DNA of 40,603 nucleotides from Pseudomonadota bacterium (GCA_021324135.1 JAJPJO010000493.1:1-40603), one strand, 5' to 3'; shown: positions 1 to 8,537, counted from the first letter of the stretch. Program-made: numbers and translations. The notes: generated from the letters alone by a model not told the origin.

Positions 1-16
1 CGCGTCAGATGATTGA

Positions 17-340
17 TCACCACATCAAACCGGCGATGAAGAAAGAAAACGCCAGAACCAAACCCGCCCAGGCCAGAGTTCGGCGTTTGCTCAGTTGCTG
101 AAAGACATCTTTCCACTCCACCTCGCAAAGCATTCTGGTCAAATTGTTGGCGAAGTTGTTCAGCCAATAAAGGCAAAGGCATGAAAAGACGCCTATGTAA
201 ATGAAGGCGACGACTAAAAAGAAGCCGACCGGGGCGAAGAGCACATGACTGATGCCGACCATCAGCGCAACCGCGATCAAAGCAGGAAGGCAGGATGCGA
301 AGCCCTCCGATCTTTCTTCAGCGCGGTCTAAACGCAACAT
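17..340 (-). CDS. Small integral membrane protein, unknown family
   Basis: This is a protein of about 107 residues that I do not recognise. It has three strongly hydrophobic segments, roughly residues 18-36, 38-62 and 88-106, with a charged loop between the second and third, so it should be an inner-membrane protein. I start it at the ATG whose A is at 340 because AGGGGA lies just upstream. The frame stays open to 469, but that extension has no hydrophobic or conserved look. It is divergent from the kinase gene at 653. No function can be assigned. Confidence 0.55.
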   Translation of the reverse strand: MLRLDRAEERSEGFASCLPALIAVALMVGISHVLFAPVGFFLVVAFIYIGVFSCLCLYWLNNFANNLTRMLCEVEWKDVFQQLSKRRTLAWAGLVLAFSFFIAGLMW

Positions 341-652
341 GGGGTCCCCTTGTGTGAGTCCTCTATTCGTATCCTGCCACAAATCAAAACTTTTTGCTCG
401 CCTCGTCAGTCGAATCGGGCTTGGCCCCAGGGAAAAGGCACAATAACGGCCGCCGGTTAACATTTGCAAGAAACCTTAACGAAGGGCCGTCGTCGAATAA
501 AAAAGCAAAGTGCCAGGGAACCTTGGCCAGTAATAAATGACAGCGCCGGCTCGAGTCCCGATGATTAAATCCCGTCTTGAGCCCCGATATTCCCCTGAAA
601 CCGTGGGCATTACTTTCTTGGCAGGAACGTCGATGGCAGGGGAAGGAGTTGT
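341..652. other. Intergenic region between divergent membrane protein and kinase genes
   Basis: These 312 bases hold no convincing gene. At 550-562 and 576-588 there is an imperfect 13-base direct repeat (CTCGAGTCCCGAT and CTTGAGCCCCGAT). Its flanks GGCTCGAG and CTTGAGCC can also pair as an imperfect hairpin. A strong Shine-Dalgarno sequence, GGAAGGAG at 641-648, precedes the kinase ATG. I could not find a clean -35/-10 pair for either gene. Confidence 0.5.
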
Positions 653-2383
653 ATGCACTCCTCGGACAAAACCATTCGAGGACCGAAAAGCGATCCTCTT
701 GTGGGTAAGGTGATCAACAATTATCGCCTTATCGAACGCCTCGGCTCCGGGGGGATGGGCCTCGTTTACCGTGCCGAGCAAGTCAGTATTAAACGTCCAG
801 TGGCGGTCAAACTCCTACCGACGCGTTTGAGCTCCGATGAGGTGAATGTCAAACGTGTCCAGCGGGAAGCTACAGCCATGGGCAATTTACGCCATCCGAA
901 CATTGCCACGCTCTATGAGTTCGGATTCTCCGAGGATGATCAGCCATATCTGGTCATGGAATTGATCAGCGGCACTACATTGCGCGAGCTGCTCCAAAAG
1001 GAAGGAGCGCTGCCGCCCAAAAGAGCCTGCGCCATTCTCGCTCAGGTGGCGGATGCCATGGAATACGCGCATAAACACGGCATCATTCACCGCGATTTGA
1101 AACCGGACAACGTCATGCTCGACTGCGAGCACAAAGAAGACTTCGTCAAAATTCTCGACTTCGGCATCGCCAAATCGTCCGCCGACATCGTTTCATTGAC
1201 CCAAGCCGGGCAGGTCGTGGGCAGTCCTCTATATATGAGCCCCGAGCAATGCATGGGTTTGATGCTTAACGGCAAAACCGACATCTATTCACTCGGCATC
1301 ATTCTATATGAATCATTGACGGGCGAGGCTCCTTATAAAGGCAGCACCTCATATGATACCGTCCGCAAAAAGACGAGTGAGCCCCCGCCTCCGTTTCCAG
1401 TGCCGTTCTCGCAGCTCAAGGAATTGGAGGAGCTGACCCTGACTTGCATTGCGCCAAAGACGACGGGGCGGCCGGAGTCGATGGCGTTTATAAAAGAGAG
1501 GCTCGAGCATTGCGGCAGCTTGGAATATCCCGATATTCCTCGCCGAACCACGGGCAGTGCCACGGCTGTGGGCAATCAAGCCGCTGTTTCCGGGGACCAG
1601 GGAAAGAACATTACGCCAAGTCAGGCTCACAGACCGGCAAGCAGGAAACAAACAAAACTGTGGCAGGATTTTGAGAATACCGAGAATCTGGACCGCATCA
1701 GCGGTGAAACTCTCGTGCAAGAAGGAGCTGATACCGCTGATGATGTACGATCAACTTCGATCGCAGCCCAGGGCGGTGCACCAGATGCAGTAGCACAGGC
1801 AAGCGGACAGACCACCTGCGAGGCTGAGACTGCACAGACGCAGCCGCTCATTCCTGGTTCGCGTGTAGCCACACAGCCGAAAAATATATTTCAACAGCAC
1901 AGAGCAGCTATCCTGGCCGGCAGCGGCTTGCTATTGATTCTCGCCGCGGGAACCGTCGTTTCGATAACATATTTTTCCGGCATACCGCAAACGGACTCGC
2001 CAACCGCGAAGAGCTCATCAGCAGATTCAGTCGTCCAGCCCAGCGTGCGAACCGGCACTCTGGAGCGATCGAATCAACCATCCACTTCTCAAATGGACGG
2101 CGCATCGATGATCAGTCCTTCCAGAGACAAAGACGCATCCGCCGCGCCTGATTCGAGCCCGAGCGTTCACAGCACCATTCCTGGTGTGCATCCGGCAGCA
2201 CCAAAGGCAGCGCTTCGGACTAAAGGCCACAAATCCCAGGCTGCACAAAAAGGCAACGAAGCCCAGCCCGGCAAGCCCGGCGCTGCCGGACCCGAGCGCC
2301 GAAAACCGGTGCGCCGTTTATTGAAGGAAGCGACTCGCGCCGAGGGCGCCATAAAAAGATTCTTCCGTCGCGCTAGATTCTAA
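653..2383 (+). CDS. Membrane-anchored Hanks-type serine/threonine protein kinase
   Basis: This 576-residue protein phosphorylates Ser/Thr residues of unknown targets. The N-terminal kinase domain (about 24-290) has all core motifs: glycine loop GSGGMG at 31-36, catalytic Lys53, HRDLKPDN at 146-153, DFG at 169-171 and SPE in place of APE at 196-198. A low-complexity Ser/Thr/Gln-rich linker leads to one transmembrane helix at about 417-440. A Pro/Ser/Ala-rich and then basic C-terminal part lies outside the membrane and has no recognisable sensor domain (no PASTA, TPR or WD repeats). The start is supported by GGAAGGAG at 641-648. The gene stands alone, so its pathway cannot be read from context. 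The kinase call is firm; substrate and signal are unknown. Confidence 0.95.
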   Translation: MHSSDKTIRGPKSDPLVGKVINNYRLIERLGSGGMGLVYRAEQVSIKRPVAVKLLPTRLSSDEVNVKRVQREATAMGNLRHPNIATLYEFGFSEDDQPYLVMELISGTTLRELLQKEGALPPKRACAILAQVADAMEYAHKHGIIHRDLKPDNVMLDCEHKEDFVKILDFGIAKSSADIVSLTQAGQVVGSPLYMSPEQCMGLMLNGKTDIYSLGIILYESLTGEAPYKGSTSYDTVRKKTSEPPPPFPVPFSQLKELEELTLTCIAPKTTGRPESMAFIKERLEHCGSLEYPDIPRRTTGSATAVGNQAAVSGDQGKNITPSQAHRPASRKQTKLWQDFENTENLDRISGETLVQEGADTADDVRSTSIAAQGGAPDAVAQASGQTTCEAETAQTQPLIPGSRVATQPKNIFQQHRAAILAGSGLLLILAAGTVVSITYFSGIPQTDSPTAKSSSADSVVQPSVRTGTLERSNQPSTSQMDGASMISPSRDKDASAAPDSSPSVHSTIPGVHPAAPKAALRTKGHKSQAAQKGNEAQPGKPGAAGPERRKPVRRLLKEATRAEGAIKRFFRRARF

Positions 2384-2398
2384 TTCCAAGCTCAAAAA

Positions 2399-2428
2399 GT
2401 TACCGCGGCCCTGTTGGACCGCGGCAAC
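2399..2428 (-). terminator. Rho-independent terminator, best oriented for the minus-strand gene
   Basis: The arms GTT-A-CCGCGG-C-CC and GG-A-CCGCGG-C-AAC fold into a GC-rich hairpin. Read on the minus strand it is followed by TTTTTGAG, so it fits a terminator for the secreted-protein gene ending at 2459. It may also stop transcription of the convergent kinase gene, though no U-tract exists on that side. Confidence 0.6.
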
Positions 2429-2458
2429 CGCTACTCATCACGTTACTCGATTGGATCT

Positions 2459-2770
2459 CTAGAATAGATTGAGATGCACAAACGGGGCACCGAGGTTCAG
2501 CAGATGGTGCCTATGCCGCTCTCCGTAGAAGACCGGGTCACCCTGGAGTATGACAGGATTTTCTCTGATCACAACCGGGGTTTCCATCGTACTGCAGGTG
2601 GTGGCAGCGGGCTGTACAACTACTGGACTTTCAATCACTCTCGTAGTGTCTAGAGGCATGCTTGAATATGTCGTTATAGTGTACGTATCAGCCATGGCAC
2701 TCTGTCCAAACAAAGCGACCAGGAGCGTTGCAGCTACCCCTGCCGCAACCTTTTTCATGGAACCTTTCAT
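2459..2770 (-). CDS. Small secreted protein, unknown family
   Basis: About 103 residues. The N-terminus (MKGSMKK, then an Ala/Val/Leu-rich stretch ending GQSAMA-DT) is a clear Sec signal peptide, so the mature protein of about 80 residues is exported. The mature part contains loosely repeated units of the form SPVVVQP, TPVVIRENP, VILQGDP, and ends in a His-rich stretch RHRHH followed by aromatic residues. I chose the ATG at 2770 because TAGGAGGT sits 8 bases upstream, an almost perfect Shine-Dalgarno site; the frame extends upstream to 2797 without such support. It converges on the kinase gene across a terminator hairpin. I do not recognise the family. Confidence 0.65.
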   Translation of the reverse strand: MKGSMKKVAAGVAATLLVALFGQSAMADTYTITTYSSMPLDTTRVIESPVVVQPAATTCSTMETPVVIRENPVILQGDPVFYGERHRHHLLNLGAPFVHLNLF

Positions 2771-2813
2771 AAAGTTCAACCTCCTATTAGTTCTCAAATG
2801 TTCGGAGTGCTCG

Positions 2814-2842
2814 CCACAAGGGACGCCATCAGCATCTTGTGG
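2814..2842. repeat. Inverted repeat CCACAAG-N15-CTTGTGG
   Basis: A perfect 7-base inverted repeat lies upstream of the small secreted-protein gene (start 2770) in the divergent intergenic region. It could be an operator or a weak mRNA hairpin. No promoter was aligned with it. Confidence 0.3.
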
Positions 2843-2975
2843 TTCCCAACCAGCGTTTGTTAAGCAAAAAGCAATCTTTCTCGCCGACCATCATCAGCGA
2901 CAGGTAATCTCAAAAGCAGCTCCCCATCAACGTTTCCACAATCCATCCAAATCATGCGGTTGGTAAACTTTGTTT

Positions 2976-3005
2976 TTCACAACGCCAACTCGGCATCTTT
3001 ATGCT
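2976..3005 (+). promoter_or_regulatory. Possible sigma70-type promoter for the metalloprotease
   Basis: TTCACA at 2976-2981 (five of six to TTGACA) and TATGCT at 3000-3005 (four of six to TATAAT) are 18 bases apart, about 60 bases before the ATG at 3066. Weak but plausible. Confidence 0.3.
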
Positions 3006-3065
3006 TGAATCAAATTCAGTCGAGCTTTCCGCCCGGCGTAGTAGAGTCATACATCCTAGGAACCC

Positions 3066-3896
3066 ATGAAAGAAAGTAAATTCCAGCCTTTCCAACGGCG
3101 CATTCTGCCGTTGCTATTCATAGCTGCTGCCTTCACTCAGCCCCTCGCAACACAAGCAAGATATTCTCCCCAATTCCTTCAAAATTCCTTCGCGCCATGG
3201 TCGTCTCAAACGACGTCTTCCGGTCAAAATTATGTGAACGACATCCGCCGAGATGGTCTGTTCAGCTGGACTGAAGATCATTTTCCGCTAAAGGTGTGCA
3301 TTCAGCCCGGTTATGGTGTGCCCGGCTACAGGGATTCATTCGCACAAATCATCGCCAACAGCTTCGATCAATGGGTCGCGGCTTCAGATGGCAAACTCAG
3401 CTGGCAACAAGTCGACAGCCCGCAGGAGGCTGACATCGTTGTCTCCTGGATCAACAGCCCGACCGAGCGCAGCGAGGGAACCGAAATCGGCAAGACGCGC
3501 ACATACACGCGTTACAACCCCACGACCGGCATCGGCACCATAATGAGAGCCGACATGCGCCTCTTGACCAGATTGCCCGAGCGCGAGCTCACCGACATGG
3601 AAATCAAAAAAGCGTATTTGCATGAGGTCGGCCATGCCTTCGGAATAGCAGGACATTCTCAAAATCCGAACGACATCATGTATTACACGGTCTCATCCAA
3701 TCACGGTCCGACTCTGTCTCAACGCGATGTAGGGACGCTGCAAGCGCTTTACGAGCACAATCATAGATTGACGGCTTCCACTCGCTCGCGCTCCGGCATG
3801 CCTCAAGCGCTGGAGAATCGCCCCCTTTCTCGCAGCAGCGTTCTTGAAGAGAGCGGCGCCCGGATTGTAGAACAAGCTGGTAGTCATAACGACTAA
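3066..3896 (+). CDS. Secreted matrixin-type zinc metalloprotease
   Basis: This 276-residue protein is a predicted extracellular zinc endopeptidase. Residues 1-32 form a signal peptide (basic QRR, hydrophobic core, then TQA-R). The zinc-binding signature HEVGHAFGIAGH at 186-197 gives ligands His186, His190 and His197 with catalytic Glu187. It is followed by the Met-turn in NDIMYY near residue 205. That spacing is typical of the M10/M12 metzincin clan, and the HSQNPNDIMY pattern fits matrixins best. There is no obvious cysteine-switch propeptide, and the C-terminal 50 residues look disordered. AGGA precedes the ATG. It is followed by a hairpin terminator at 3946-3970. The substrate is unknown; the fold call is strong. 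Confidence 0.9.
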   Translation: MKESKFQPFQRRILPLLFIAAAFTQPLATQARYSPQFLQNSFAPWSSQTTSSGQNYVNDIRRDGLFSWTEDHFPLKVCIQPGYGVPGYRDSFAQIIANSFDQWVAASDGKLSWQQVDSPQEADIVVSWINSPTERSEGTEIGKTRTYTRYNPTTGIGTIMRADMRLLTRLPERELTDMEIKKAYLHEVGHAFGIAGHSQNPNDIMYYTVSSNHGPTLSQRDVGTLQALYEHNHRLTASTRSRSGMPQALENRPLSRSSVLEESGARIVEQAGSHND

Positions 3897-3945
3897 ATGG
3901 CTTCTAAAAAAAACTGAGCCAGGGGAACATGATCAACGAGCATAA

Positions 3946-3970
3946 GAGCCAAAAGAAATACTTTTGGCTC
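3946..3970. terminator. Bidirectional hairpin between convergent genes
   Basis: GAGCCAAAAG-AAATA-CTTTTGGCTC is a perfect 10-base-pair stem with a 5-base loop. It sits exactly between the metalloprotease stop (3896) and the stop of the minus-strand secreted protein (3977). T-tracts are weak on both sides, but the position argues for shared termination. Confidence 0.7.
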
Positions 3971-3976
3971 CTTGTT

Positions 3977-4906
3977 TCACTCACCGGAAACTTTGTCCCC
4001 CTTCCAGATTCCAGACTTGACATAAGTCTCGCCCTGGAGAGTGGACCACGGTCCTGAAAAGTGTTTACCATCAGCGGAAAGGGTCAAGGTAGCCTTACCC
4101 GATGCTTTCTCATCTTTGTACTGCTCGGTCCATTCAGATACATTGAAGACAGTGTCATTGACCATGCCTTTCAAACTACCCGTGACCACATGCTTGTTGG
4201 CATTCCTGTAAGAGTAGTCACCACGGGCAGAGCCATCATTAGCGACGGTGATCATGATCGAGCCCCAGCTCGTTTTCCACTCGCCATTAAATGCATTTTG
4301 TGATCCGCTTTTCTTCGACAAGCTCGTGCCCACGTAATTGAGACCAGTGGCAAGAATGGTCGTTTGCCGTTCGAGCTTGTTGAACAGCTCATCCACTTTT
4401 TCTTGTTGCATAGCGAGGGCATTATCCAGAGCCTCTTGCTGACCATGAGTATTGTTAGGATTGGCAGCCTGCTTTTTTAAGGTCGCCAATGTATTTCTTG
4501 CCTGTCGCAAAGCGTTCGAGTCAGTCACAACCTCATCCTTCCAGGAATCGAGAACAACCTTCAGAGATTTCTTTTGATCGTCGCCCAAGTTATCGAGTGT
4601 TTGCTTGTTGGAGATATCACCGCCGACGACGCCGTCTAAAGATTGCTTGGCGTAAGCTCTCGGCCCAGCGCCAATATTACCCGCCAGCGGTGCTGGCACT
4701 TCAGGCACACGATCCATCCCTGCCTTGTTGACCTCGATATTTTCTTGAATAATCCGATCCTGATATGCATCGATTGCCTTCTGTGCATTCGATATTGCTT
4801 TATCAATTTCATCAAATTGGGCATGGGCCTGATAAGGCATGAATAACGAAATCAGGGTAAAAAGGCACATAGTTTTACCAATTCTGGCAAGCATTCTCTC
4901 TGTCAT
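3977..4906 (-). CDS. Secreted protein with helical N-terminal part and beta-rich C-terminal domain
   Basis: A 309-residue exported protein that I do not recognise. Residues 1-29 are a signal peptide ending QAHA-QF. Residues 30-200 are Gln/Lys/Asp/Leu-rich and probably helical or coiled-coil (for example LRQARNTLATLKKQ and MQQEKVDELFNKLER). Residues of about 207-305 form a beta-rich domain with repeated patterns such as GEWKTSWGSI, GDYSYRN, VTGSLKG and FSGPWSTLQGE, like a small lipocalin-like or META-like barrel. The ATG at 4906 has ACAGGAG upstream. It converges on the metalloprotease gene. The helical-plus-barrel architecture suggests a periplasmic or surface structural role, but this is a guess. 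Confidence 0.75.
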   Translation of the reverse strand: MTERMLARIGKTMCLFTLISLFMPYQAHAQFDEIDKAISNAQKAIDAYQDRIIQENIEVNKAGMDRVPEVPAPLAGNIGAGPRAYAKQSLDGVVGGDISNKQTLDNLGDDQKKSLKVVLDSWKDEVVTDSNALRQARNTLATLKKQAANPNNTHGQQEALDNALAMQQEKVDELFNKLERQTTILATGLNYVGTSLSKKSGSQNAFNGEWKTSWGSIMITVANDGSARGDYSYRNANKHVVTGSLKGMVNDTVFNVSEWTEQYKDEKASGKATLTLSADGKHFSGPWSTLQGETYVKSGIWKGDKVSGE

Positions 4907-4974
4907 GACAGACTCCTGTCGGCGCTCGTCGCGGTATTGTACACCTTAGCTCGTCATTCTGCTAATCCTCCGAC

Positions 4975-5463
4975 CTAGCAAGCCAGTCGCTGCAGATCCT
5001 TGCTTTCGAACCGCCAGTGGTGCCAATGCGGCATGCACGATGCACCGAGTTTTCGGTAGAAGCTGGCGGCTGTCTGGTTAGATTGCAGCACTGACCAATC
5101 CATGCGAGCACAGCCGCGCTCAAGCGCGATGCGAGCCAGCTCCCTGAGCAATGCTTGACCGACTCCCCGTCCGCGCATCTCATCGTTGACAAAAAAGTCT
5201 TCCAGATAAATTCCTCGCTTACCTTCCCAGGTAGAGTAGGTTTGAAAGAAAAGGGCGAACCCGACGAGTTCATCTCCTGTCTGCGCGACCAGGCATTCAA
5301 ATGGGCAATCCTGCGAAGCTAATTGCTCCTGCAACTGATCGGCACTTAATTTCACCTCGTGACGCTGTCCCTGATAGCCGGCAAGGTCCGCAATTAAACG
5401 GTGCAGTCCGGTAGCATCTGCTGGCTGCGCAGAACGCACTGTATACGTTTCACTAATCTTCAT
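4975..5463 (-). CDS. GNAT family N-acetyltransferase, SSAT-like
   Basis: A 162-residue acetyl-CoA-dependent acyltransferase. The GNAT motif A appears as YLEDFFVNDEMRGRGVG followed by QALLRELAR, and motif B as ERGCARMDWSVLQSNQTAASFYRKLGA, ending in a Trp/His-rich tail. The arrangement (LIADLAGYQ, then YLEDFFV and the RGRGVG loop) resembles spermidine/spermine and diamine N-acetyltransferases, so a small amine is a reasonable substrate guess. I start at ATG 5463 because GAGGAG lies 7 bases upstream. The frame is open back to 5895, but the extra part lies opposite the ACT-protein gene and carries no family similarity. It is transcribed divergently from that gene. Confidence 0.88.
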   Translation of the reverse strand: MKISETYTVRSAQPADATGLHRLIADLAGYQGQRHEVKLSADQLQEQLASQDCPFECLVAQTGDELVGFALFFQTYSTWEGKRGIYLEDFFVNDEMRGRGVGQALLRELARIALERGCARMDWSVLQSNQTAASFYRKLGASCMPHWHHWRFESKDLQRLAC

Positions 5464-5561
5464 TTCACTCTCCTCGAATCGACTCAACTCCTCGATCTTG
5501 CTTTTAAAGACACGATTGATAGCCGCGCCGCCATGGCCCGGCTGAGTCAGTCCAGCATAAT

Positions 5562-5591
5562 GGCAAAAATCTCTGGCGTAAAATTTTTGCC
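5562..5591. promoter_or_regulatory. Inverted repeat overlapping a predicted -35 box (possible operator)
   Basis: GGCAAAAAT (5562-5570) and ATTTTTGCC (5583-5591) form a perfect 9-base inverted repeat with a 12-base centre. Its right arm overlaps TTGCCC, the predicted -35 of the downstream gene. This suggests a repressor site in the divergent promoter region. Confidence 0.4.
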
Positions 5592-5615
5592 CGAATAAAA
5601 CATAATCGCTACAAT
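5587..5615 (+). promoter_or_regulatory. Predicted promoter of the ACT-domain protein gene
   Basis: TTGCCC at 5587-5592 and TACAAT at 5610-5615 are separated by exactly 17 bases. The predicted start of transcription is about 40 bases before the ATG at 5662, which has GAGGAG five bases upstream. Confidence 0.45.
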
Positions 5616-5661
5616 TTGTATTAGATATTACATATGAAAGCCGAGCATCCGAGGAGCCGAA

Positions 5662-6315
5662 ATGATCAAAGTCACTGAAGTAGTGCGCGAAATTATCTTC
5701 GACTCGGAGATTGCTTTGCACGCGCTCGCTCAGGGTTATCTCAATTTGTCCGCGTACGCGGACTCGATTCAAAGCGAGGTCGAGCGCCGCTGCCGAAAGC
5801 CGGTGCGGGTCGGCACTATAGTGGTGGCGCTTTCGAGATTGGCCAGGGTGGTTGAGAAGCGGGATGCACTCCTGCCGCCAATTGAGATCAATCATATCGC
5901 CGCCAAAACCGGGCTGGTCGAAATCACTTTCGACAAAACCAGAGGCAATCGTGACCGACTGCAGCGACTTTATACGGACAATGAATTTCTTTCGGCGGAC
6001 TTCTTTACGGTTACCTATGGCATCGGCGAGCTTTCAATTGTGGTTCCCTCGACACTCAAGAAAGCAGTATTGAAGCACTATGGCAAACAAAAACCAAAGC
6101 TTCTCCTTGAAGATCTGGCCGGATTGACGGTCCGCTTCGATGAAAAATGCATCTGGATTCCAAACATAATTTTTGCGCTCGTCCGCCCGCTTGCTATGAA
6201 ACGAATCAATATCGTTGAAATAGTATCCACGTTCACGGAGCTGACATTCATAGTCAGTCAAAATGATCTGCAAGAGGCATTCATCATCTTAAGCTCTATC
6301 TGGAAAACGGCATGA
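5662..6315 (+). CDS. ACT-domain-containing protein of unknown function
   Basis: A 217-residue soluble protein. The N-terminal half is helical (IIFDSEIALHALAQGYLNLSAYADSI) and could be a winged-helix-like segment. The C-terminal 60 or so residues (RPLAMKRINIVEIVSTFTELTFIVSQNDLQEAFIIL) match the ACT pattern seen in the regulatory end of aspartate kinases: strand, INIVEI helix start, then a TELTFIVSQNDLQEA strand-helix. ACT domains usually bind amino acids, so this may be a small-molecule-responsive regulator. No catalytic kinase part is present. The start is set by GAGGAG before the ATG. Divergent from the acetyltransferase gene and convergent with the peptidase gene 11 bases beyond its stop. 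Confidence 0.7.
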   Translation: MIKVTEVVREIIFDSEIALHALAQGYLNLSAYADSIQSEVERRCRKPVRVGTIVVALSRLARVVEKRDALLPPIEINHIAAKTGLVEITFDKTRGNRDRLQRLYTDNEFLSADFFTVTYGIGELSIVVPSTLKKAVLKHYGKQKPKLLLEDLAGLTVRFDEKCIWIPNIIFALVRPLAMKRINIVEIVSTFTELTFIVSQNDLQEAFIILSSIWKTA

Positions 6316-6326
6316 TTCCTATTGGA

Positions 6327-8420
6327 TCAGCGCGCCGCAGCCAGCGATAGATTTTCAATCTCAACCGGCTCTATATCATCGGCAGGCTCGAAACCGAATA
6401 TGCGCGAATGAAAATAAAATTCCGCTTCAATGGCGCGTTTGATATTTTCCGCTTTTCGAAAGCCATGCTGCTCGCCTTCAAAGGCTATATACGCGACAGG
6501 AAGCTTTTTCTTGCGCAATGCCTCAACCATCTCTTCTGATTGAGAGGGGGGAACGACCTTATCCTCCAGTCCTTGAAAGAAAATCACCGGACAATCGAGC
6601 TGATCGGTGAAGTTGATCGGCGAGCGCAAGAAGTAGTCGTCTTTGCGCTCCGGATAAGGACCGAAGAGGTAATCGCCGTAGCGAGACTCGAATTTATGCG
6701 TGTCGCGGCACAGCGCTTCGGCATCTGCCACTCCGAAATGGCTGGCACCGACTTTGAACATGTTGCCGAATGTGAGAACGCACAGTGTCGTATAACCTCC
6801 GGCACTACCGCCGGTGATGGCGAGGCGATCGCCGTCGACCAGCCCTTTTTCGATCAAATACCGGGCGGCGTTCTCGCAGTCTTTCGCATCGACGACACCC
6901 CAGTTGTATTTGAGGCGGTTGCGATAGGTGCGACCGTATCCCGTGCTGCCCCCGTAATTGACATCGACTACGGCAAAGCCGCGGCTCGTCCAGTATTGAA
7001 TTCCCAGATTCAATACACTGGAGGAGGCGCCTGTAGGACCGCCGTGACTTTTCACCAGCAGTGGTGGCAGCTCCCTGGCGGGCGGGGCATAGTCCTTGTT
7101 TGTCGGCGGATAATAGAAGGCGTATGCAGTCAAATTGTTCTCGGTCGGGAATTCAATCACCTCAGGCGCGGCGATGTACTGCGGATCAATCTGAAGCGGC
7201 GAGCTCGATTTGATAATCTCGAAATGCCCAGTGCTCGGATCAAGTTCGACAATCGAGGCAGCCTGACTGGCGGAGCCGGCCAGCATGGCCGCTTTCTTGC
7301 CGTTGGCGGTGACGAACATGAAATCGCTGAAGGGGCTATCAATATTTTGCAATTCATAGCCGTTTTTCCCGGGGCTGATGATTGCCAGATTCCAGAGCCC
7401 GCGCACATTATAGGTGCATATGATGCGAAGGGCATTTGCCGGAGCCGCACCACTGGCGGTGGCAGACAAGAAGGCGTATGTCGACAGTCCGAATATCCAC
7501 ATCGGGTAGCCAAATTCGGCTTCCATGGAAATAACCGGCTTAGCCTCATTTTTTGCTGTTTCCGCCTCTCCACGCCGGCGTCGCTCCAGGCTGTTCTTGA
7601 GGGCCTGCAGCGGATCGGCGATCTCGTACAAGTTCCACCAGTCCGTTTTATCACTGGTGAAGAACAGCTTTCCATCAGGGGACCAGGACGGTTGGAAGAT
7701 GGACTCGTTCAGTCCTCCGGCAATCACTGCATCATCAACGACGCAACCGCTGGCATCGAGAGTAGCGACGTGCAGGTCCGTTCCATCCCAGGGCATGTTC
7801 GGATGCCGCCAGGCCAGGTAACTGAGGAGGGTTCCCTCGGGATTGACGCTGGGGTTGGAGTAGAAGTCGTAACCGCGTGCCAGAACAACAGGAGTCGACA
7901 CCTGAAAATCAGAGCGGCTCACATCGCTGATGTCTATGGAAACAATCTCATTGACCGGCTCCTCACCGCCGCGAACATGATCCTCGCAAACGCAGACAAT
8001 GCGTTTGTTCTTTTTGTCGATAAAGAGATCGGCATAACGAAGAGGCGAAGCACCATTGCTGTGCGCCGGCGGCGGCGTGATCGGGAACGGCTCACGCTCG
8101 GGAGACAAACAGTACAATCTTTGATCGGTGGCATTGACAAAATAAATCGTTCCCTCATCCACTGCAAATGATCCGCCGCCATATTCATGGACGAGCGTGC
8201 GGGCATTGTAGGGAGGCTCGAGCACGCTTCTTTGCGATCCATCAGGTTTGCGCTGAATGATCGTAATCCGACCACCCTCGGATGGGCGACCTTCCAGAAA
8301 GTACAGATCATCGCCGTCATAAGCAATCTGGCTGAGTCGCAACGAATGGGAAGCGATCGCCTCAGCCGTGATGGGAGACTTCCAGGATCCGCATGGTGCC
8401 GCTGTTTTCGTTACAGTCAT
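6327..8420 (-). CDS. S9 family prolyl oligopeptidase / acylaminoacyl peptidase
   Basis: A 697-residue cytoplasmic serine peptidase that should cleave short peptides. The N-terminal 420 residues form a predicted beta-propeller with repeated blades (for example FQPSWSPDGKLFFTSD and LSYLAWRHPNMPWDGTDL, typical of TolB/DPP-like propellers). The C-terminal alpha/beta-hydrolase carries the triad: GGSAGGY with Ser539, Asp620 in QGLEDKVVP, and His652 in GEQHGF. YGGSTGYGR forms the usual oxyanion region. I start at ATG 8420 because GGGAGGA lies 6 bases upstream; the frame continues to 8525 but that part is Cys/Arg-rich and unlike the family. There is no signal peptide. It lies 117 bases after the repeat-protein gene on the same strand and may be cotranscribed. 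Confidence 0.95.
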   Translation of the reverse strand: MTVTKTAAPCGSWKSPITAEAIASHSLRLSQIAYDGDDLYFLEGRPSEGGRITIIQRKPDGSQRSVLEPPYNARTLVHEYGGGSFAVDEGTIYFVNATDQRLYCLSPEREPFPITPPPAHSNGASPLRYADLFIDKKNKRIVCVCEDHVRGGEEPVNEIVSIDISDVSRSDFQVSTPVVLARGYDFYSNPSVNPEGTLLSYLAWRHPNMPWDGTDLHVATLDASGCVVDDAVIAGGLNESIFQPSWSPDGKLFFTSDKTDWWNLYEIADPLQALKNSLERRRRGEAETAKNEAKPVISMEAEFGYPMWIFGLSTYAFLSATASGAAPANALRIICTYNVRGLWNLAIISPGKNGYELQNIDSPFSDFMFVTANGKKAAMLAGSASQAASIVELDPSTGHFEIIKSSSPLQIDPQYIAAPEVIEFPTENNLTAYAFYYPPTNKDYAPPARELPPLLVKSHGGPTGASSSVLNLGIQYWTSRGFAVVDVNYGGSTGYGRTYRNRLKYNWGVVDAKDCENAARYLIEKGLVDGDRLAITGGSAGGYTTLCVLTFGNMFKVGASHFGVADAEALCRDTHKFESRYGDYLFGPYPERKDDYFLRSPINFTDQLDCPVIFFQGLEDKVVPPSQSEEMVEALRKKKLPVAYIAFEGEQHGFRKAENIKRAIEAEFYFHSRIFGFEPADDIEPVEIENLSLAAAR

Positions 8421-8537
8421 AATAGTCCTCCCAGGGCTTAGAGATAAAACAATGCATAGTACGACTACACATCGCTCATAAGGACACTCCGTGTTTCCAT
8501 GACGAGCCTGACAGGCGGTCGGCAACCGATCGGGTTG

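Noticed and set aside
5464-5895. N-terminal extension of the acetyltransferase frame
   Set aside because: The extension overlaps the ACT-protein gene and its promoter on the other strand. A strong ribosome site precedes the internal ATG at 5463.
6540-8171. A 543-codon plus-strand open frame opposite the S9 peptidase
   Set aside because: It is a mirror of a strongly supported peptidase gene with an intact catalytic triad. The translated sequence is Arg/Gly/Ile-rich, without any recognisable motif.
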